A program made the translations under genes and the position numbers. Below, piece after piece: positions 25,582 through 35,250 of a stretch of 64,000 nucleotides of DNA. The notes beneath the pieces were generated by a model. It was not told the DNA's origin. It ran no database searches and saw nothing but the letters and a program-made list of their open reading frames with translations. Positions within the stretch are counted from its first letter, which is position 1. Every line of letters starts with the position of its first letter. This DNA is from Jannaschia sp. S6380 (GTDB taxonomy: Bacteria > Pseudomonadota > Alphaproteobacteria > Rhodobacterales > Rhodobacteraceae), in the NCBI RefSeq assembly GCF_023015695.1, contig NZ_JALKAS010000001.1, forward strand, positions 682,001 through 746,000, read 5' to 3'.

Positions 25582-26272
25582 ACGCGGTCACTGCCGTCAG
25601 CACGCGGGCGTCGCGACCGCGCTTGTACTGATCCTCTGCATGCCGATCACCGTGGCACCGTCCGCCGTGATCGCTCAGGACCGCAGTGTTCCAGCATCTG
25701 AGCAGCAACCCATCGACATCCATATTGCAGAAGCCGCGCGCAGGTTCGGCATCCCGCAGCCCTGGATTCGTGCCGTCATGGAGGTCGAAAGTGCGGGCAA
25801 TCCACGCGCGGTCAGCACCGCAGGCGCCATGGGGCTCATGCAGATCATGCCCGGCACCTGGGCCGAATTGCGCGCAGCCTATGGGTTTGGCGATGATCCC
25901 TTCGATCGACGCGACAACATTCTGGCCGGTACCGCCTATCTGCGACAGATGTACGACCGGTTCGGGTCGCCCGGCTTTCTCGCGGCCTACAATGCCGGGC
26001 CTGCGCGCTACCAAGAGCACCTTGATACCGGCCGCGCCTTGCCGCGTGAAACCCGCAATTACCTTGCCATCCTCGCGCCACTCATCGGCGACGGGACCAA
26101 CGTTGCGCAGGCAGTCAGCCGCCCGCACAGGACGCAGGACTGGCGCGACGCCCCGCTGTTCGCGGCAACGGCTGAGGCGGGTCAAACCCAAGTTGATGAC
26201 GCCCAACGGATTGCGTCTGACGCATCTCAGTACGGCATCTTCGTGCCTCTCAGCCGGGGGCAAACGCCATGA
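25568..26272 (+). CDS. Lytic transglycosylase of the transfer region
   Basis: A 234-residue secreted lytic transglycosylase. A signal peptide (TALVLILCMPITVAPSAVIA) precedes a SLT domain with the catalytic Glu in RAVMEVESAGNPRAVS, then GAMGLMQIMPGTWAELR and AGTAYLRQMYDRFGSPGFLA with AAYNAGPARYQEH. It opens peptidoglycan locally for the mating apparatus, like VirB1. The gene overlaps traF by 14 nt. Confidence 0.92.
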   Translation: MRRLERGHCRQHAGVATALVLILCMPITVAPSAVIAQDRSVPASEQQPIDIHIAEAARRFGIPQPWIRAVMEVESAGNPRAVSTAGAMGLMQIMPGTWAELRAAYGFGDDPFDRRDNILAGTAYLRQMYDRFGSPGFLAAYNAGPARYQEHLDTGRALPRETRNYLAILAPLIGDGTNVAQAVSRPHRTQDWRDAPLFAATAEAGQTQVDDAQRIASDASQYGIFVPLSRGQTP

Positions 26273-26339
26273 TCCGCGGCATCGCACCATTGCGAGGTCT
26301 GGAAAGCCCGGTCGCAGGAATGTGCCGGGGCGGGTCGAC

Positions 26340-26519
26340 GCGCAGGGTCTCAACAGAAAGAGCGCGAGATAAAAGAGGTGCCGCAAGCGGACCTCAAGCT
26401 GTTGTTTCTCTGCGAGGATTTGTGCGGCATATCCAAGCTGCATGCCGCAGGACTTCGTCTAAAGTACTGATTTTGAGATATTCTTTGTGCGGCAGCTGGT
26501 CCTGCAAGCGAGTGCGGCC
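26340..26519. other. Candidate origin of transfer (oriT)
   Basis: The gap between the transglycosylase and relaxase genes is AT-richer than its surroundings. It holds an inverted repeat TGCGGCAT-N11-ATGCCGCA (26423-26449) and an 11-nt direct repeat TTTGTGCGGCA (26419-26429 and 26484-26494). A further pair GCAGGAC/GTCCTGC lies at 26447-26453 and 26499-26505. An oriT next to its relaxase gene with such repeats is the usual arrangement. The nick site cannot be named. Confidence 0.6.
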
Positions 26520-28277
26520 ATGACCCGGCGCGACGATGACCTGCGCATCCGCCCCGGGCGTATCCGCGACGGCGGCAGGACCTCGAAGCATTCGACACGC
26601 TTCGTCAACGAGGTGATGCGTGCCGCGCGGAAATCCGGACATACCGGCTATCGTATCGGCGCGGGCAGCACGCGTTTCGGCAACACCTCTTTCGGGCGCG
26701 GACGGTTTGTCCGAACCGCCAACGGTCTGACCCGTACCTCCCGGCGCGTCGTCGTGAAGGCCCGCGTCGTGCGCCACCAGGGCAAGCGCTTTCGCTCCGC
26801 GCCGATGGCCAAGCACCTCGGCTACCTGCAGCGCGACGGCGTCGGCCAGGACGGGCGCGACGCCGACTTGTTTGGGCCTGAAAGCAATGATCTCGACCGG
26901 GGCGGCTTTGCGGCGCGCTGCGAAGACGACCGGCATCATTTCCGATTCATCATCTCGCCGGAAGACGCGGGCGACCTCGAGGATCTGCGTGCCTTCACCC
27001 GGGATCTGATGGCCCGTGCCGAACGGGATCTCGGCACAAGATTGGACTGGGTCGCCGTCGATCACTGGAACACCGACAATCCGCATGTCCACATTCTGGT
27101 GCGCGGCAAAGTCGACGATGGGCGCGATCTCGTCATCTCACGCGATTACATCAGCCGGGGGTTTCGCGCGCGCGCAGAAGACCTCGTACAACTGGAACTG
27201 GGCCCCCGCAGCGAGCGCGAGATTTCCCAAGCCCTGGAAACGCAGGTCACGGCGGAGCGCTGGACCGATCTAGATCGCGGCCTGCGATCCCTGGCGGATG
27301 ATCATGCCGGCACCGCCGACCTGCGCCGCGGCACGCCGGCGCCCCGCGATCCGGAACTGCGCCGCTTGATGATCGGCCGCGCCCAGACACTGGAGAGGCT
27401 CGGGCTGGCCGAACAAATCGCCCCTGCCGTCTGGGAGTTGAAACCGAATGCCGAAGAGACTCTGCGCGAGCTTGGGATGCGCGGCGACATCATCAAACGA
27501 ATGCACCGCGCCATGGGCGCCGACCGTAATCGCGCAGCGGGTGATTTCGCCATCGAAGGCACGCCCATCGCGCCGATCCTCGGGCGGCTTGTGGAACGCG
27601 GCTTTCATGACGACCACGCCGGTAGTGGCTACGCGATCATCGACGGAGTTGACGGTCGCGTACATCACCTACGCTTCCGGGATCTCGATGCGACCGGCGA
27701 CACGCCGCAAGGTGGCATTGTCGAAACCCGGCTCTGGACAGGGAAGACGGACGGGACACAGCAACTGTCGCTTGTCGGTCGTTCCGATCTGTCGCTGGCC
27801 GCCCAGATCGCGGCGGATGGCGCCACCTGGCTCGACCGCCTGCATCTTTCCCGAGACCGCGAACCGCTGAGCGGTGCCGGATTTGGCGCAGAGGTTCGCC
27901 AAGCATTGGAACGCCGCTCGGATCACCTTGTCGCCGAAGGCCTCGCCCGACGGCAAGGGCAGCGGGTCACCTTTGCCCGCGATCTGCTGGCCACCCTGCG
28001 CAACCGCGAACTGGACACCATCGCTCAAGACCTCAGCACGCAAACCGGCCTCCCCCGTTACAAACCGACCGAGGGCGAACCCGTCGCAGGGACGTTCCGG
28101 CAACGCCTCGATCTCGCGTCTGGCCGCTTCGCCATGATCGACGATGGGCTCGGATTCTCGCTCGTCCCTTGGACCCCGCAACTCGAACGTCATCTCGGCC
28201 AGGCCGTCACAGGCACGATGACGCCCGGCGGCGGGATCGATTGGAGCCTCGGGCGCAAGCGCGGGCTGAGCCTTTGA
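26520..28277 (+). CDS. rlxS: Relaxase (VirD2/RlxS-like, DUF3363)
   Basis: A 585-residue relaxase. The N-terminal nicking domain has HHFRFIISPEDAGDLED and the metal-binding HxH in NTDNPHVHILVRGKVDD; the C-terminal half is the DUF3363 region. It nicks oriT, stays bound to the 5' end and pilots the strand into the recipient. The catalytic Tyr is not assigned with certainty (a Tyr lies in MAKHLGYLQRDGVG). No strong ribosome-binding site precedes the ATG, but it is the family-like start. It is followed 17 nt later by the coupling protein. Confidence 0.88.
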   Translation: MTRRDDDLRIRPGRIRDGGRTSKHSTRFVNEVMRAARKSGHTGYRIGAGSTRFGNTSFGRGRFVRTANGLTRTSRRVVVKARVVRHQGKRFRSAPMAKHLGYLQRDGVGQDGRDADLFGPESNDLDRGGFAARCEDDRHHFRFIISPEDAGDLEDLRAFTRDLMARAERDLGTRLDWVAVDHWNTDNPHVHILVRGKVDDGRDLVISRDYISRGFRARAEDLVQLELGPRSEREISQALETQVTAERWTDLDRGLRSLADDHAGTADLRRGTPAPRDPELRRLMIGRAQTLERLGLAEQIAPAVWELKPNAEETLRELGMRGDIIKRMHRAMGADRNRAAGDFAIEGTPIAPILGRLVERGFHDDHAGSGYAIIDGVDGRVHHLRFRDLDATGDTPQGGIVETRLWTGKTDGTQQLSLVGRSDLSLAAQIAADGATWLDRLHLSRDREPLSGAGFGAEVRQALERRSDHLVAEGLARRQGQRVTFARDLLATLRNRELDTIAQDLSTQTGLPRYKPTEGEPVAGTFRQRLDLASGRFAMIDDGLGFSLVPWTPQLERHLGQAVTGTMTPGGGIDWSLGRKRGLSL

Positions 28278-28294
28278 GCAGAAAGGACATCACC

Positions 28295-30289
28295 ATGAGC
28301 CGTCAGGACACGTCATCGGCCACCAAGATCCTCTGGGGCCAGATCCTCATCGTCAGCATCGTGGCGCTGATCTTCGTCTGGGCAGCGACGCAATGGGTCG
28401 CGTTTCGTCTCGGGTTCCAACCCCAGCTTGGCGCGCCTCTCACCGCCCTCTTCGGCCTGCCGATCTACCGCCCGTGGCAGGTCTTCACTTGGTGGTACTG
28501 GTACGACGCCTACGCGCCCCGCGTCTTCATGGAAGGAGCCGCAATCGCCGGCGCAGGCGGGATCGCCGCCATTGCCGTCGCGATCTTGCTGTCGGTCCTG
28601 CGGGCGCGCGAGGCGAGCGACGTGACAACCTATGGCTCGGCCAGATGGGCAAGCCCCAAGGATATCACCGCCGCCGGGCTGTTCGCAGACGACGGGGTCG
28701 TACTGGGCCGTCTCGACAAGCGCTACCTCCGGCATGATGGTCCGGAACACGTGCTATGCTTCGCGCCCACCCGCTCCGGTAAGGGCGTCGGCCTGGTGAT
28801 CCCGAGCCTGCTGACCTGGCCAGGCTCCGCGATTGTCCACGACATCAAGGGCGAGAACTGGCAACTGACGTCCGGATGCCGGGCGCGGTTCGGGCGTGTC
28901 CTGCTGTTCGATCCGACCAATGCGGCCAGCGCCGCCTACAATCCGCTGCTCGAGGTCCGCCGCGGCGAGCGCGAGGTGCGGGACGTGCAGAACATCGCGG
29001 ATATCCTCGTCGATCCCGAAGGCCAGCTCGAGCGGCGCAACCATTGGGAGAAGACCAGCCACTCCCTTCTGGTCGGCGCGATCCTGCATGTTCTCTATGC
29101 CGAGAAGGGCAAGACACTGGCAGGCGTCGCCGCCTTCCTGTCAGATCCTCGGCGTCCCATCGCCGCCACACTGACTGCAATGATGCGGACCGCCCATCTC
29201 GGAGATCGCCCGCATCCTGTTGTCGCCCAGGCCGCTCGCGAGCTGCTGAACAAATCCGAGAACGAACGCTCCGGCGTCCTGTCCACCGCCATGTCTTTCC
29301 TCAGTCTCTACCGCGACCCCGTGATCGCCGCCGTGACCCGGCGCTGCGACTGGCGGATCGACGATCTGGTCTCAGATGCGCGGCCGCTCACCCTCTACCT
29401 CGTGGTGCCGCCATCGGACATTTCCCGCACCAAACCGCTGGTCCGGCTGATCCTGAACCAGATCGGCCGCCGCCTGACGGAAGAATTGCACAACACCTAC
29501 CGCAAGCACCGCCTTCTGTTCATGCTCGACGAGTTCCCCGCCCTCGGCCGTCTCGACTTCTTTGAAAGCCAACTGGCCTTCATGGCGGGCTACGGTCTCA
29601 AGGCCTTCCTGATCGCCCAGTCGCTGAACCAGATCGAAAAGGCCTATGGCCAGAACAACGCCATCTTGGACAACTGCCATGTCCGCGTCGCCTTCGCGAC
29701 CAATGACGAGCGCACGGCGAAGCGCCTGTCCGACGCCCTCGGCACCACGACCGAACTGCGGGCGATGAAGAACTATGCCGGCCATCGGCTGTCACCCTGG
29801 CTCGGGCATCTGATGGTCTCGCGCCAGGAAACCGCCCGCGCCTTGCTGACCCCCGGCGAGATCATGCAGCTGCCATCTGACGACGAAATCATCCTCGTGT
29901 CGGGCGCGGCCCCGATCCGGGCCCAAAAAGTGCGGTATTTCCGCGACGCGCAACTGACGGCAAGGATCCACAAGCCGCCTGTCGTCGAAGCACCTGCATT
30001 CGTCCGCCCCGTGGAAACCGATGATTGGAGCTGTCTTCAGCCAGTCGCACCGCCCCAAGAAACCGGCGTGAAAAAGCCCGCTGACGACGGGGATGGTGGC
30101 ATCCGACGAGAGCCTGAGATCCCCGCGCATGAAGACGTGGCCCCGGAACTCCCATTCCCGCGCGAGGAATTCGCGGCCCTCGAAGACGAACCCGACGACG
30201 AGGCCCAACGCGCCCGCCCCATGCAGACCCGGTTCCGCACCGTCGCGCGTCAAGCGGCCCTCGATCCGGATGATGGCATCGATCTATGA
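28295..30289 (+). CDS. traG: Type IV coupling protein TraG/VirD4
   Basis: A 664-residue coupling ATPase. Two N-terminal spans (LIVSIVALIFVWAATQWVAF and AIAGAGGIAAIAVAILLSVL) anchor a cytoplasmic motor with Walker A FAPTRSGKGVGLVIPSLL near residue 160 and Walker B LLFMLDEFPALGRLDFF near residue 410. It links the relaxosome to the Trb channel. An acidic C-terminal tail of about 90 residues carries EPDDEAQRARP. AGAAAGGA precedes the ATG. Confidence 0.94.
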   Translation: MSRQDTSSATKILWGQILIVSIVALIFVWAATQWVAFRLGFQPQLGAPLTALFGLPIYRPWQVFTWWYWYDAYAPRVFMEGAAIAGAGGIAAIAVAILLSVLRAREASDVTTYGSARWASPKDITAAGLFADDGVVLGRLDKRYLRHDGPEHVLCFAPTRSGKGVGLVIPSLLTWPGSAIVHDIKGENWQLTSGCRARFGRVLLFDPTNAASAAYNPLLEVRRGEREVRDVQNIADILVDPEGQLERRNHWEKTSHSLLVGAILHVLYAEKGKTLAGVAAFLSDPRRPIAATLTAMMRTAHLGDRPHPVVAQAARELLNKSENERSGVLSTAMSFLSLYRDPVIAAVTRRCDWRIDDLVSDARPLTLYLVVPPSDISRTKPLVRLILNQIGRRLTEELHNTYRKHRLLFMLDEFPALGRLDFFESQLAFMAGYGLKAFLIAQSLNQIEKAYGQNNAILDNCHVRVAFATNDERTAKRLSDALGTTTELRAMKNYAGHRLSPWLGHLMVSRQETARALLTPGEIMQLPSDDEIILVSGAAPIRAQKVRYFRDAQLTARIHKPPVVEAPAFVRPVETDDWSCLQPVAPPQETGVKKPADDGDGGIRREPEIPAHEDVAPELPFPREEFAALEDEPDDEAQRARPMQTRFRTVARQAALDPDDGIDL

Positions 30290-30298
30290 GGTGACGAC

Positions 30299-30721
30299 AT
30301 GAAGAAAGCCAAGATCACCGCCTATGTCCACGCAGCCCTCTTCGATAAAATCGACGAACTGGCGGCACGGCGGCGCGTCCCCAAAACCCAAGTAGTCGAG
30401 GCGGCCCTGGCGTCGTTCCTCTCACCCGACAGCGCCGAACAGAGCGAGGCCGCGATCGTCCGCAGGCTGGACCGCCTGACAAGGTCGCTCGAGCGGCTGG
30501 AACGCGACCAAGAAATCACAACCGAAGCACTGGCGCTGTTTGTTCGCTTCTGGCTGACGACGACGCCCCCCCTGCCTGATGACACCTACTCAGCGGCCAA
30601 GGCGAAGGGGAAGGAGCGGTATGGAGGCTTCGTCGAGACGCTGGCGCGGCGGTTGGGCAAAGGCACCACACTGATGAAGGAACTTTCGCGTGACTTTCAT
30701 GGTTCAGTGGACTCGCAGTAG
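30299..30721 (+). CDS. CopG/ribbon-helix-helix regulator
   Basis: A 140-residue protein with a ribbon-helix-helix start (KKAKITAYVHAALFDKIDEL, then RRVPKTQVVEAALASFLSP) and a long helical tail with ALALFVRFWLTTTPPLPDDT. In this ICE family it normally lies directly between traG and trbB. Here a 6.6-kb cargo block separates it from trbB, so it marks the left border of that insertion. It appears full length. Confidence 0.88.
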   Translation: MKKAKITAYVHAALFDKIDELAARRRVPKTQVVEAALASFLSPDSAEQSEAAIVRRLDRLTRSLERLERDQEITTEALALFVRFWLTTTPPLPDDTYSAAKAKGKERYGGFVETLARRLGKGTTLMKELSRDFHGSVDSQ

Positions 30722-30937
30722 GCATCATTTACTGCTACCGAACGCATTCAGTTGTTGAACCGCGCATGGCCCCCAAATTTCTGACCCACCACAGTTGCGG
30801 TCAGAGCAACCTCTGCAAGGTTAGTGCTTGAGTGTCGTTGCTGGCCAGTCAATCTTGTGAGTCTAAACCCGAAGGGCTGTCACACTGTTAGAAACCGCAT
30901 CGTTTCTGGTTATCCATTTTGTGAAAAGGATCGTTAG

Positions 30938-33900
30938 TTGTCTAGTAAGGGAAAATTCTGCTGCTTTAGGTGTCCCAAGCCTGATTTCGACATCAAGGCC
31001 ATCGACGAATTATGCCCTGATTGCGGATACCCTTACAACTTTGAGCTTGAAAACCCACCAGAAAAGATCGGCGATTACAGGATTGTTCGTGCCCTTGGTC
31101 GAGGCTTCTATGGAGCGACATTTGTCGCTGAGCGTACGGGTCCGATCCCGCGCAAGTATGTCCTCAAAGTAGTTCCAAAAAAGAATTACCAGGAATTCAA
31201 AAAGGACTTTTCGGAAGAATGTCAAACCCACGCAAGAACTGCGGATGGAGCAGACTTCATTGTGGACATCGTCGATGCATTTGATGGCCAAGCAGTTTTC
31301 GGAGATTGTCATCTTGAGGTACACGTTGCGGTCTTGGAATATTTGAATGGCAAACCACTTCAAAGTTATCTTGATGGGAAATCGAAACTAAGCGCAGGCC
31401 TTGTAGCACAAATAGCATGCGATTTGGTCAAGGTTGTTCATGAGCTTCGAGCAAGAAGCCAGAACCACAACGACTTCCATGCTGGCAACATACTAGTCGA
31501 AGAATTAACACAAGAGCGCTACCGAGACGCAGCTCTTGAGCCGTCAGTACGCGCAGTTGCAATTGATCTTGGGTCGACTTCCGGAGATCGCCGTTCTGGA
31601 GACGGATACAAAAGCGACCTGCATTGGGTCGCAGAACATATCGATATCCTTTCAAGCAAATTGCTTCAGAATGTTGACGGCCATGTAGACGATCTCGATG
31701 CAAGAGTCGCGCTGGCATTAAAAGACGTTGCTGCATCGATTTCTGCACCAGTTGAAACCCAAAGAACGCCACCTGCTGAGGAAATAGTCAGAACCATTGA
31801 GCAAGCCTATTACCGATCTGGGGAACCTTGGAGGCCATGGCGCTCTCCTCTGGTTTTCAAGAACTTTGGCGAATCTTACAATGCGCAGACCTTGGCACCT
31901 TGGCACATTCCGCAGTTGTTAGTGGATCCAGAAGGCGATTGGCAAAGACGAGCAAGCTCGAAGGGACCTCTTATTGTCACTGGCATGCGGGGTTGCGGGA
32001 AAACTATGTTGCTACGATCTCTGCAGTTTCACGCGCGCGCAATGCAAAAGCGCGCTGAGACCGAAGAACAGGTGATCGCTAGACTAACAAGTGATGGCTT
32101 TGTTGGTTTGTTTGTCTCGGCTCAAATTTTGGTGGACCGTGGCACCTCAGTTGAGGCGCCCAACAACAAACTATTCGCCAGACTGTTATTGGCGTATGCC
32201 CTTGAGGCTTCGAGAGCTCTTGCCCATCTAAAAGATATCAAGGCAGAGCTCGTATCCGCGCAATCGCCTAAACTCATATCTAACGTGCTTTCTGACCTGC
32301 TCACTGGCTTTCAAATCGAAGTTCCTGGAAATTCCATTGAGCGGTTTGAGCACACTTTGGTTCGAAAGCTCTTGGAGGTAAGTAAGCCGGACAACTCATG
32401 CACTCTGGACATCCATCCATCAAAGTCTTTTCCTGCGCTTGCCAAAGCGATCGCTCAATGCTCGAAGATCTGGGCTGACTCTCGGATTCTGTTCCTTCTG
32501 GATGACGTGTCAACACGGTACCTACAGCCTGAAAAAATCGAGGAAATTTTCTCCGCAATAATCTTTCAAAATACAGATCAAGGTGCAGATTGCGCATTTA
32601 AGCTCACATCAGAAACTCAAACGATTTTTCTATCCCTGAAGTCATTAGGAGGAGTCGAATATGCTGCCCATTGGCGGGATTTTGAGACCTTCGATCTAGG
32701 TGCGGAAGTATACTCTCGACTTAAAGGAAAGGGAGGAAAAGCCTTTATTGGAGAAATTCTTTCTCAGAGATCCCAGTACTTCCCAAGTCACCCAAAGGTT
32801 CACCCAACAGTAGTGTTGGGCGATAAGAAGCTAAATAAACTTGCTCATGAAATCGTCGTAAACTCTGCTGCATCGGGCCGCAGGAAATCTGTCTATGCTG
32901 GAATCTCTGCTTTGAAAGCAGTTTGTGTCGGCGACATCGGCAGCGTAATTTCCATTTACGAGAGTATTCTACATAAAGGTCAGACTGCTCACCCCGTTTC
33001 TGCAGACGTCCAATCTCAGGTATTCCAAGATCACTGTGCACGCCATCTCTACGTTTTAGACCGAAGGGGGAGCGATCTAAAGAACACCGCAAAGTCTTTT
33101 GCGGAGGCATCGTACCGCGCATTGATAAACTCGCATCGAAAAGGCGAGACTAGAGGCCTTCGGCAATACACATCTATTTACGTAAACGCTTCTGCTGAGG
33201 AAGCAGGTACCCAGAATGAGCGACTGCGTGAATTGGTTGATGCAGGTGTTTTTGTATTTCATGGTGGAACACCTAGAAGCAAAACTGAGCACTCGGATCC
33301 AGTACAGCAGTTCAAACTTGTCTTTCGGAAGCTCTATGGTCTCGCGGACTTCATCCCTTTGGCTGATCGAGACCGGTTTGAGTTGACTGGAAAGGACCTG
33401 TTCGAGTGGCTTTCAAATCCCCAAAAGGGGCCGGACCTCCTAAACAGAAACCTTGGTACCGAGATTGATGATGAATATGAGACGGACGAAGGTGAAACAT
33501 CAGTTATAGAGCCAAGAACCCTTGAGACAGACCAACCCGAGTTCGACCTTGCAGTTCCAACGATTCAATCTCAGGCAGTCACGAAGAAGCATTACCTTGA
33601 TGTCCCGAAGATCTACGAGTTGTCAGACAAGGAAGTAGATAACCTTCAGATAGATGAAATACTGCTTGGCCTGGGCTTCGAAGAGTCGTGCGAGAAATCT
33701 GCGAGTAACTGTTTCGAAAGACTAAACCCGAAAACAGCTAAGTTGATTGAGTACAACCTTTCCGGCCGTGCGGACGCCATCAGAAAAACTGTGCTAGGTC
33801 GCCTAAGCGATGTGGAAATACGGAAGGCAGATGCGAAATCCTTTTTTGAGAAAGGAGCCGATCAAATCTGCAGGCTGGTCGATATTTCTGGACTTGCCAA

Positions 33901-34558
33901 GCCGATAATCTACCGGAGCGTAAAGGAAGCCCTACAGTTGGAAGGGTTCGTATATCTGGCGTTCACTGAGCCAGAAGTGACCTCCCCTAAGGACGAAGAT
34001 CTAGCCAAGATACTAAATGCTCAAGAACAGCAAGAGTCTGTTGTCGACAGTCTGCGTCAGATCGTCGGCAGTGAGTTTCCCCCGTATCATTCGGTTGAGG
34101 TCGACAGCATGGAATCCGATGCCACTCGTAGTCGTGCACTTTTGGCCTTTTCGAGTGCATCTCATGAAAGGCTAGTGCATTTAGTTTCGGAAAATAATTA
34201 CAATCATGCGGACCTAGTAACTAGTACCGCCGATAGTTCGCATGCCAAGATTGCTGCGATGTTAGCCAAAGCGGCGGCCAGAGAAGCGGAATCAAGCGAG
34301 ATTCTCGAGGTCGACCTTATGAATCCTCAGCACATTCTTAAAACGATCGAGCAGTCCTACACGCAAAAGTACCTTGATAGCGGTATGAACTTCGAAATTG
34401 GGCTAACAGGAGGAAAGCTGGATACGGTTGCAAGTGCCGCCTTTTGCTCTCGTTATCCAGTAAACAAAGTCTGGTACGTAAGGCCAAATAAATTCGATCC
34501 CGACAAGTTTTCGCGGGGCGCGAAGGCAACTCGGTACTTCAAAATTTCCGAGGAATAG
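30938..34558 (+). CDS. Zinc ribbon/protein kinase/P-loop ATPase/CARF-like multidomain protein
   Basis: A 1206-residue protein, very probably a defence or signalling sensor. A zinc ribbon (C9xxC12 and C26xxC29) comes first. A kinase-like domain follows, with GRGFYGATFVAER (residues 54-66), K77 in YVLKVVPK, the catalytic loop HNDFHAGNILV (about 177-187) and VAIDLGS (about 207). Next is a P-loop ATPase with Walker A GMRGCGKTMLLRSL at about 349 and Walker B RILFLLDDVS at about 515. The end (residues about 1065-1206) looks like a Rossmann-type CARF/HFX_2341-like ligand domain with IGLTGGKLDTVASAAF and KVWYVRPNKF. It starts with TTG at 30938 after AAAAGGA. I know no named family with this architecture. 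AT-rich codons contrast with flanking genes. Confidence 0.7.
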   Translation: MSSKGKFCCFRCPKPDFDIKAIDELCPDCGYPYNFELENPPEKIGDYRIVRALGRGFYGATFVAERTGPIPRKYVLKVVPKKNYQEFKKDFSEECQTHARTADGADFIVDIVDAFDGQAVFGDCHLEVHVAVLEYLNGKPLQSYLDGKSKLSAGLVAQIACDLVKVVHELRARSQNHNDFHAGNILVEELTQERYRDAALEPSVRAVAIDLGSTSGDRRSGDGYKSDLHWVAEHIDILSSKLLQNVDGHVDDLDARVALALKDVAASISAPVETQRTPPAEEIVRTIEQAYYRSGEPWRPWRSPLVFKNFGESYNAQTLAPWHIPQLLVDPEGDWQRRASSKGPLIVTGMRGCGKTMLLRSLQFHARAMQKRAETEEQVIARLTSDGFVGLFVSAQILVDRGTSVEAPNNKLFARLLLAYALEASRALAHLKDIKAELVSAQSPKLISNVLSDLLTGFQIEVPGNSIERFEHTLVRKLLEVSKPDNSCTLDIHPSKSFPALAKAIAQCSKIWADSRILFLLDDVSTRYLQPEKIEEIFSAIIFQNTDQGADCAFKLTSETQTIFLSLKSLGGVEYAAHWRDFETFDLGAEVYSRLKGKGGKAFIGEILSQRSQYFPSHPKVHPTVVLGDKKLNKLAHEIVVNSAASGRRKSVYAGISALKAVCVGDIGSVISIYESILHKGQTAHPVSADVQSQVFQDHCARHLYVLDRRGSDLKNTAKSFAEASYRALINSHRKGETRGLRQYTSIYVNASAEEAGTQNERLRELVDAGVFVFHGGTPRSKTEHSDPVQQFKLVFRKLYGLADFIPLADRDRFELTGKDLFEWLSNPQKGPDLLNRNLGTEIDDEYETDEGETSVIEPRTLETDQPEFDLAVPTIQSQAVTKKHYLDVPKIYELSDKEVDNLQIDEILLGLGFEESCEKSASNCFERLNPKTAKLIEYNLSGRADAIRKTVLGRLSDVEIRKADAKSFFEKGADQICRLVDISGLAKPIIYRSVKEALQLEGFVYLAFTEPEVTSPKDEDLAKILNAQEQQESVVDSLRQIVGSEFPPYHSVEVDSMESDATRSRALLAFSSASHERLVHLVSENNYNHADLVTSTADSSHAKIAAMLAKAAAREAESSEILEVDLMNPQHILKTIEQSYTQKYLDSGMNFEIGLTGGKLDTVASAAFCSRYPVNKVWYVRPNKFDPDKFSRGAKATRYFKISEE

Positions 34559-34576
34559 TGCTCTGAGGTAGATGCA

Positions 34577-35071
34577 ATGGCAAATTCTCCATATCTAAAA
34601 GACGATGCGCGACTGGGCGACGTTATTGCTGCGATTCAGGCTATGAGCATCTATAAATTTTATAAGCTTGACTTTGCTGGATGGTCTGACCGCATTTCCG
34701 GAGACCCAGGAAAATGCGAACACTGGAAGCAAGTCTTCGTAGAGCACCCTGAGTTCTTCCGATTGGATGCGGCTAGAGAAAAGGCATCGCTAGTAGCGAG
34801 GCGTCAGCATCCTAAGAACTACGATGTTGATGCCAGAAAACAGATTGAGACCGATGAGTTTCGTTCTATGGATGCTTCAAAGAAGGGCCGAATCTCTAGA
34901 AGTCCATTGTCACACGGGGAAATGGCGTCTTTGATCCAAACGGCCGTGGAGCTTCATTCTAGAGCCATGGACCAGGCGAAGGACAGGCGTTGGTGGCTGC
35001 CCGTTCTGACCGCCTTCATTGGCGCGGCTTCGGGTATCGCAGGCACACTGTTGGGAGCGCTGCTCACCTAG
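34577..35071 (+). CDS. Small C-terminally membrane-anchored partner protein
   Basis: A 164-residue protein with a soluble N-terminal domain (LGDVIAAIQAMSIYKFYKLD, CEHWKQVFVEHPEFFRLD) and a C-terminal hydrophobic segment RRWWLPVLTAFIGAASGIAG followed by TLLGALLT. It starts 18 nt after the kinase-ATPase stop with a TGAGGTAG ribosome-binding site, so the two are co-expressed. A tail-anchored partner next to a signalling ATPase could be its membrane effector or a sensor; this is inference. No firm family is recognised. Confidence 0.7.
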   Translation: MANSPYLKDDARLGDVIAAIQAMSIYKFYKLDFAGWSDRISGDPGKCEHWKQVFVEHPEFFRLDAAREKASLVARRQHPKNYDVDARKQIETDEFRSMDASKKGRISRSPLSHGEMASLIQTAVELHSRAMDQAKDRRWWLPVLTAFIGAASGIAGTLLGALLT

Positions 35072-35250
35072 CTGCCGCCGCTTGACGGATTGTTGCAAAC
35101 GGTCACGTCTGACCCTCCGATGCAATTTGTTATTGTTCCTGCAACCACGTCGTGAGAACATAAAGAGAACTTTTGATTTGGGAGAAGCCACATCTAGTGT
35201 CTTCCATGCCTATCTCTACAAGAGTATGGTTTAGGAAAATGAGGCGATCG

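Noticed and set aside
26269..26523. 84-codon ORF between the transglycosylase and relaxase genes
   Set aside because: Arg/Ser-rich, no ribosome-binding site, and it overlaps the repeats of the candidate oriT; more likely non-coding.
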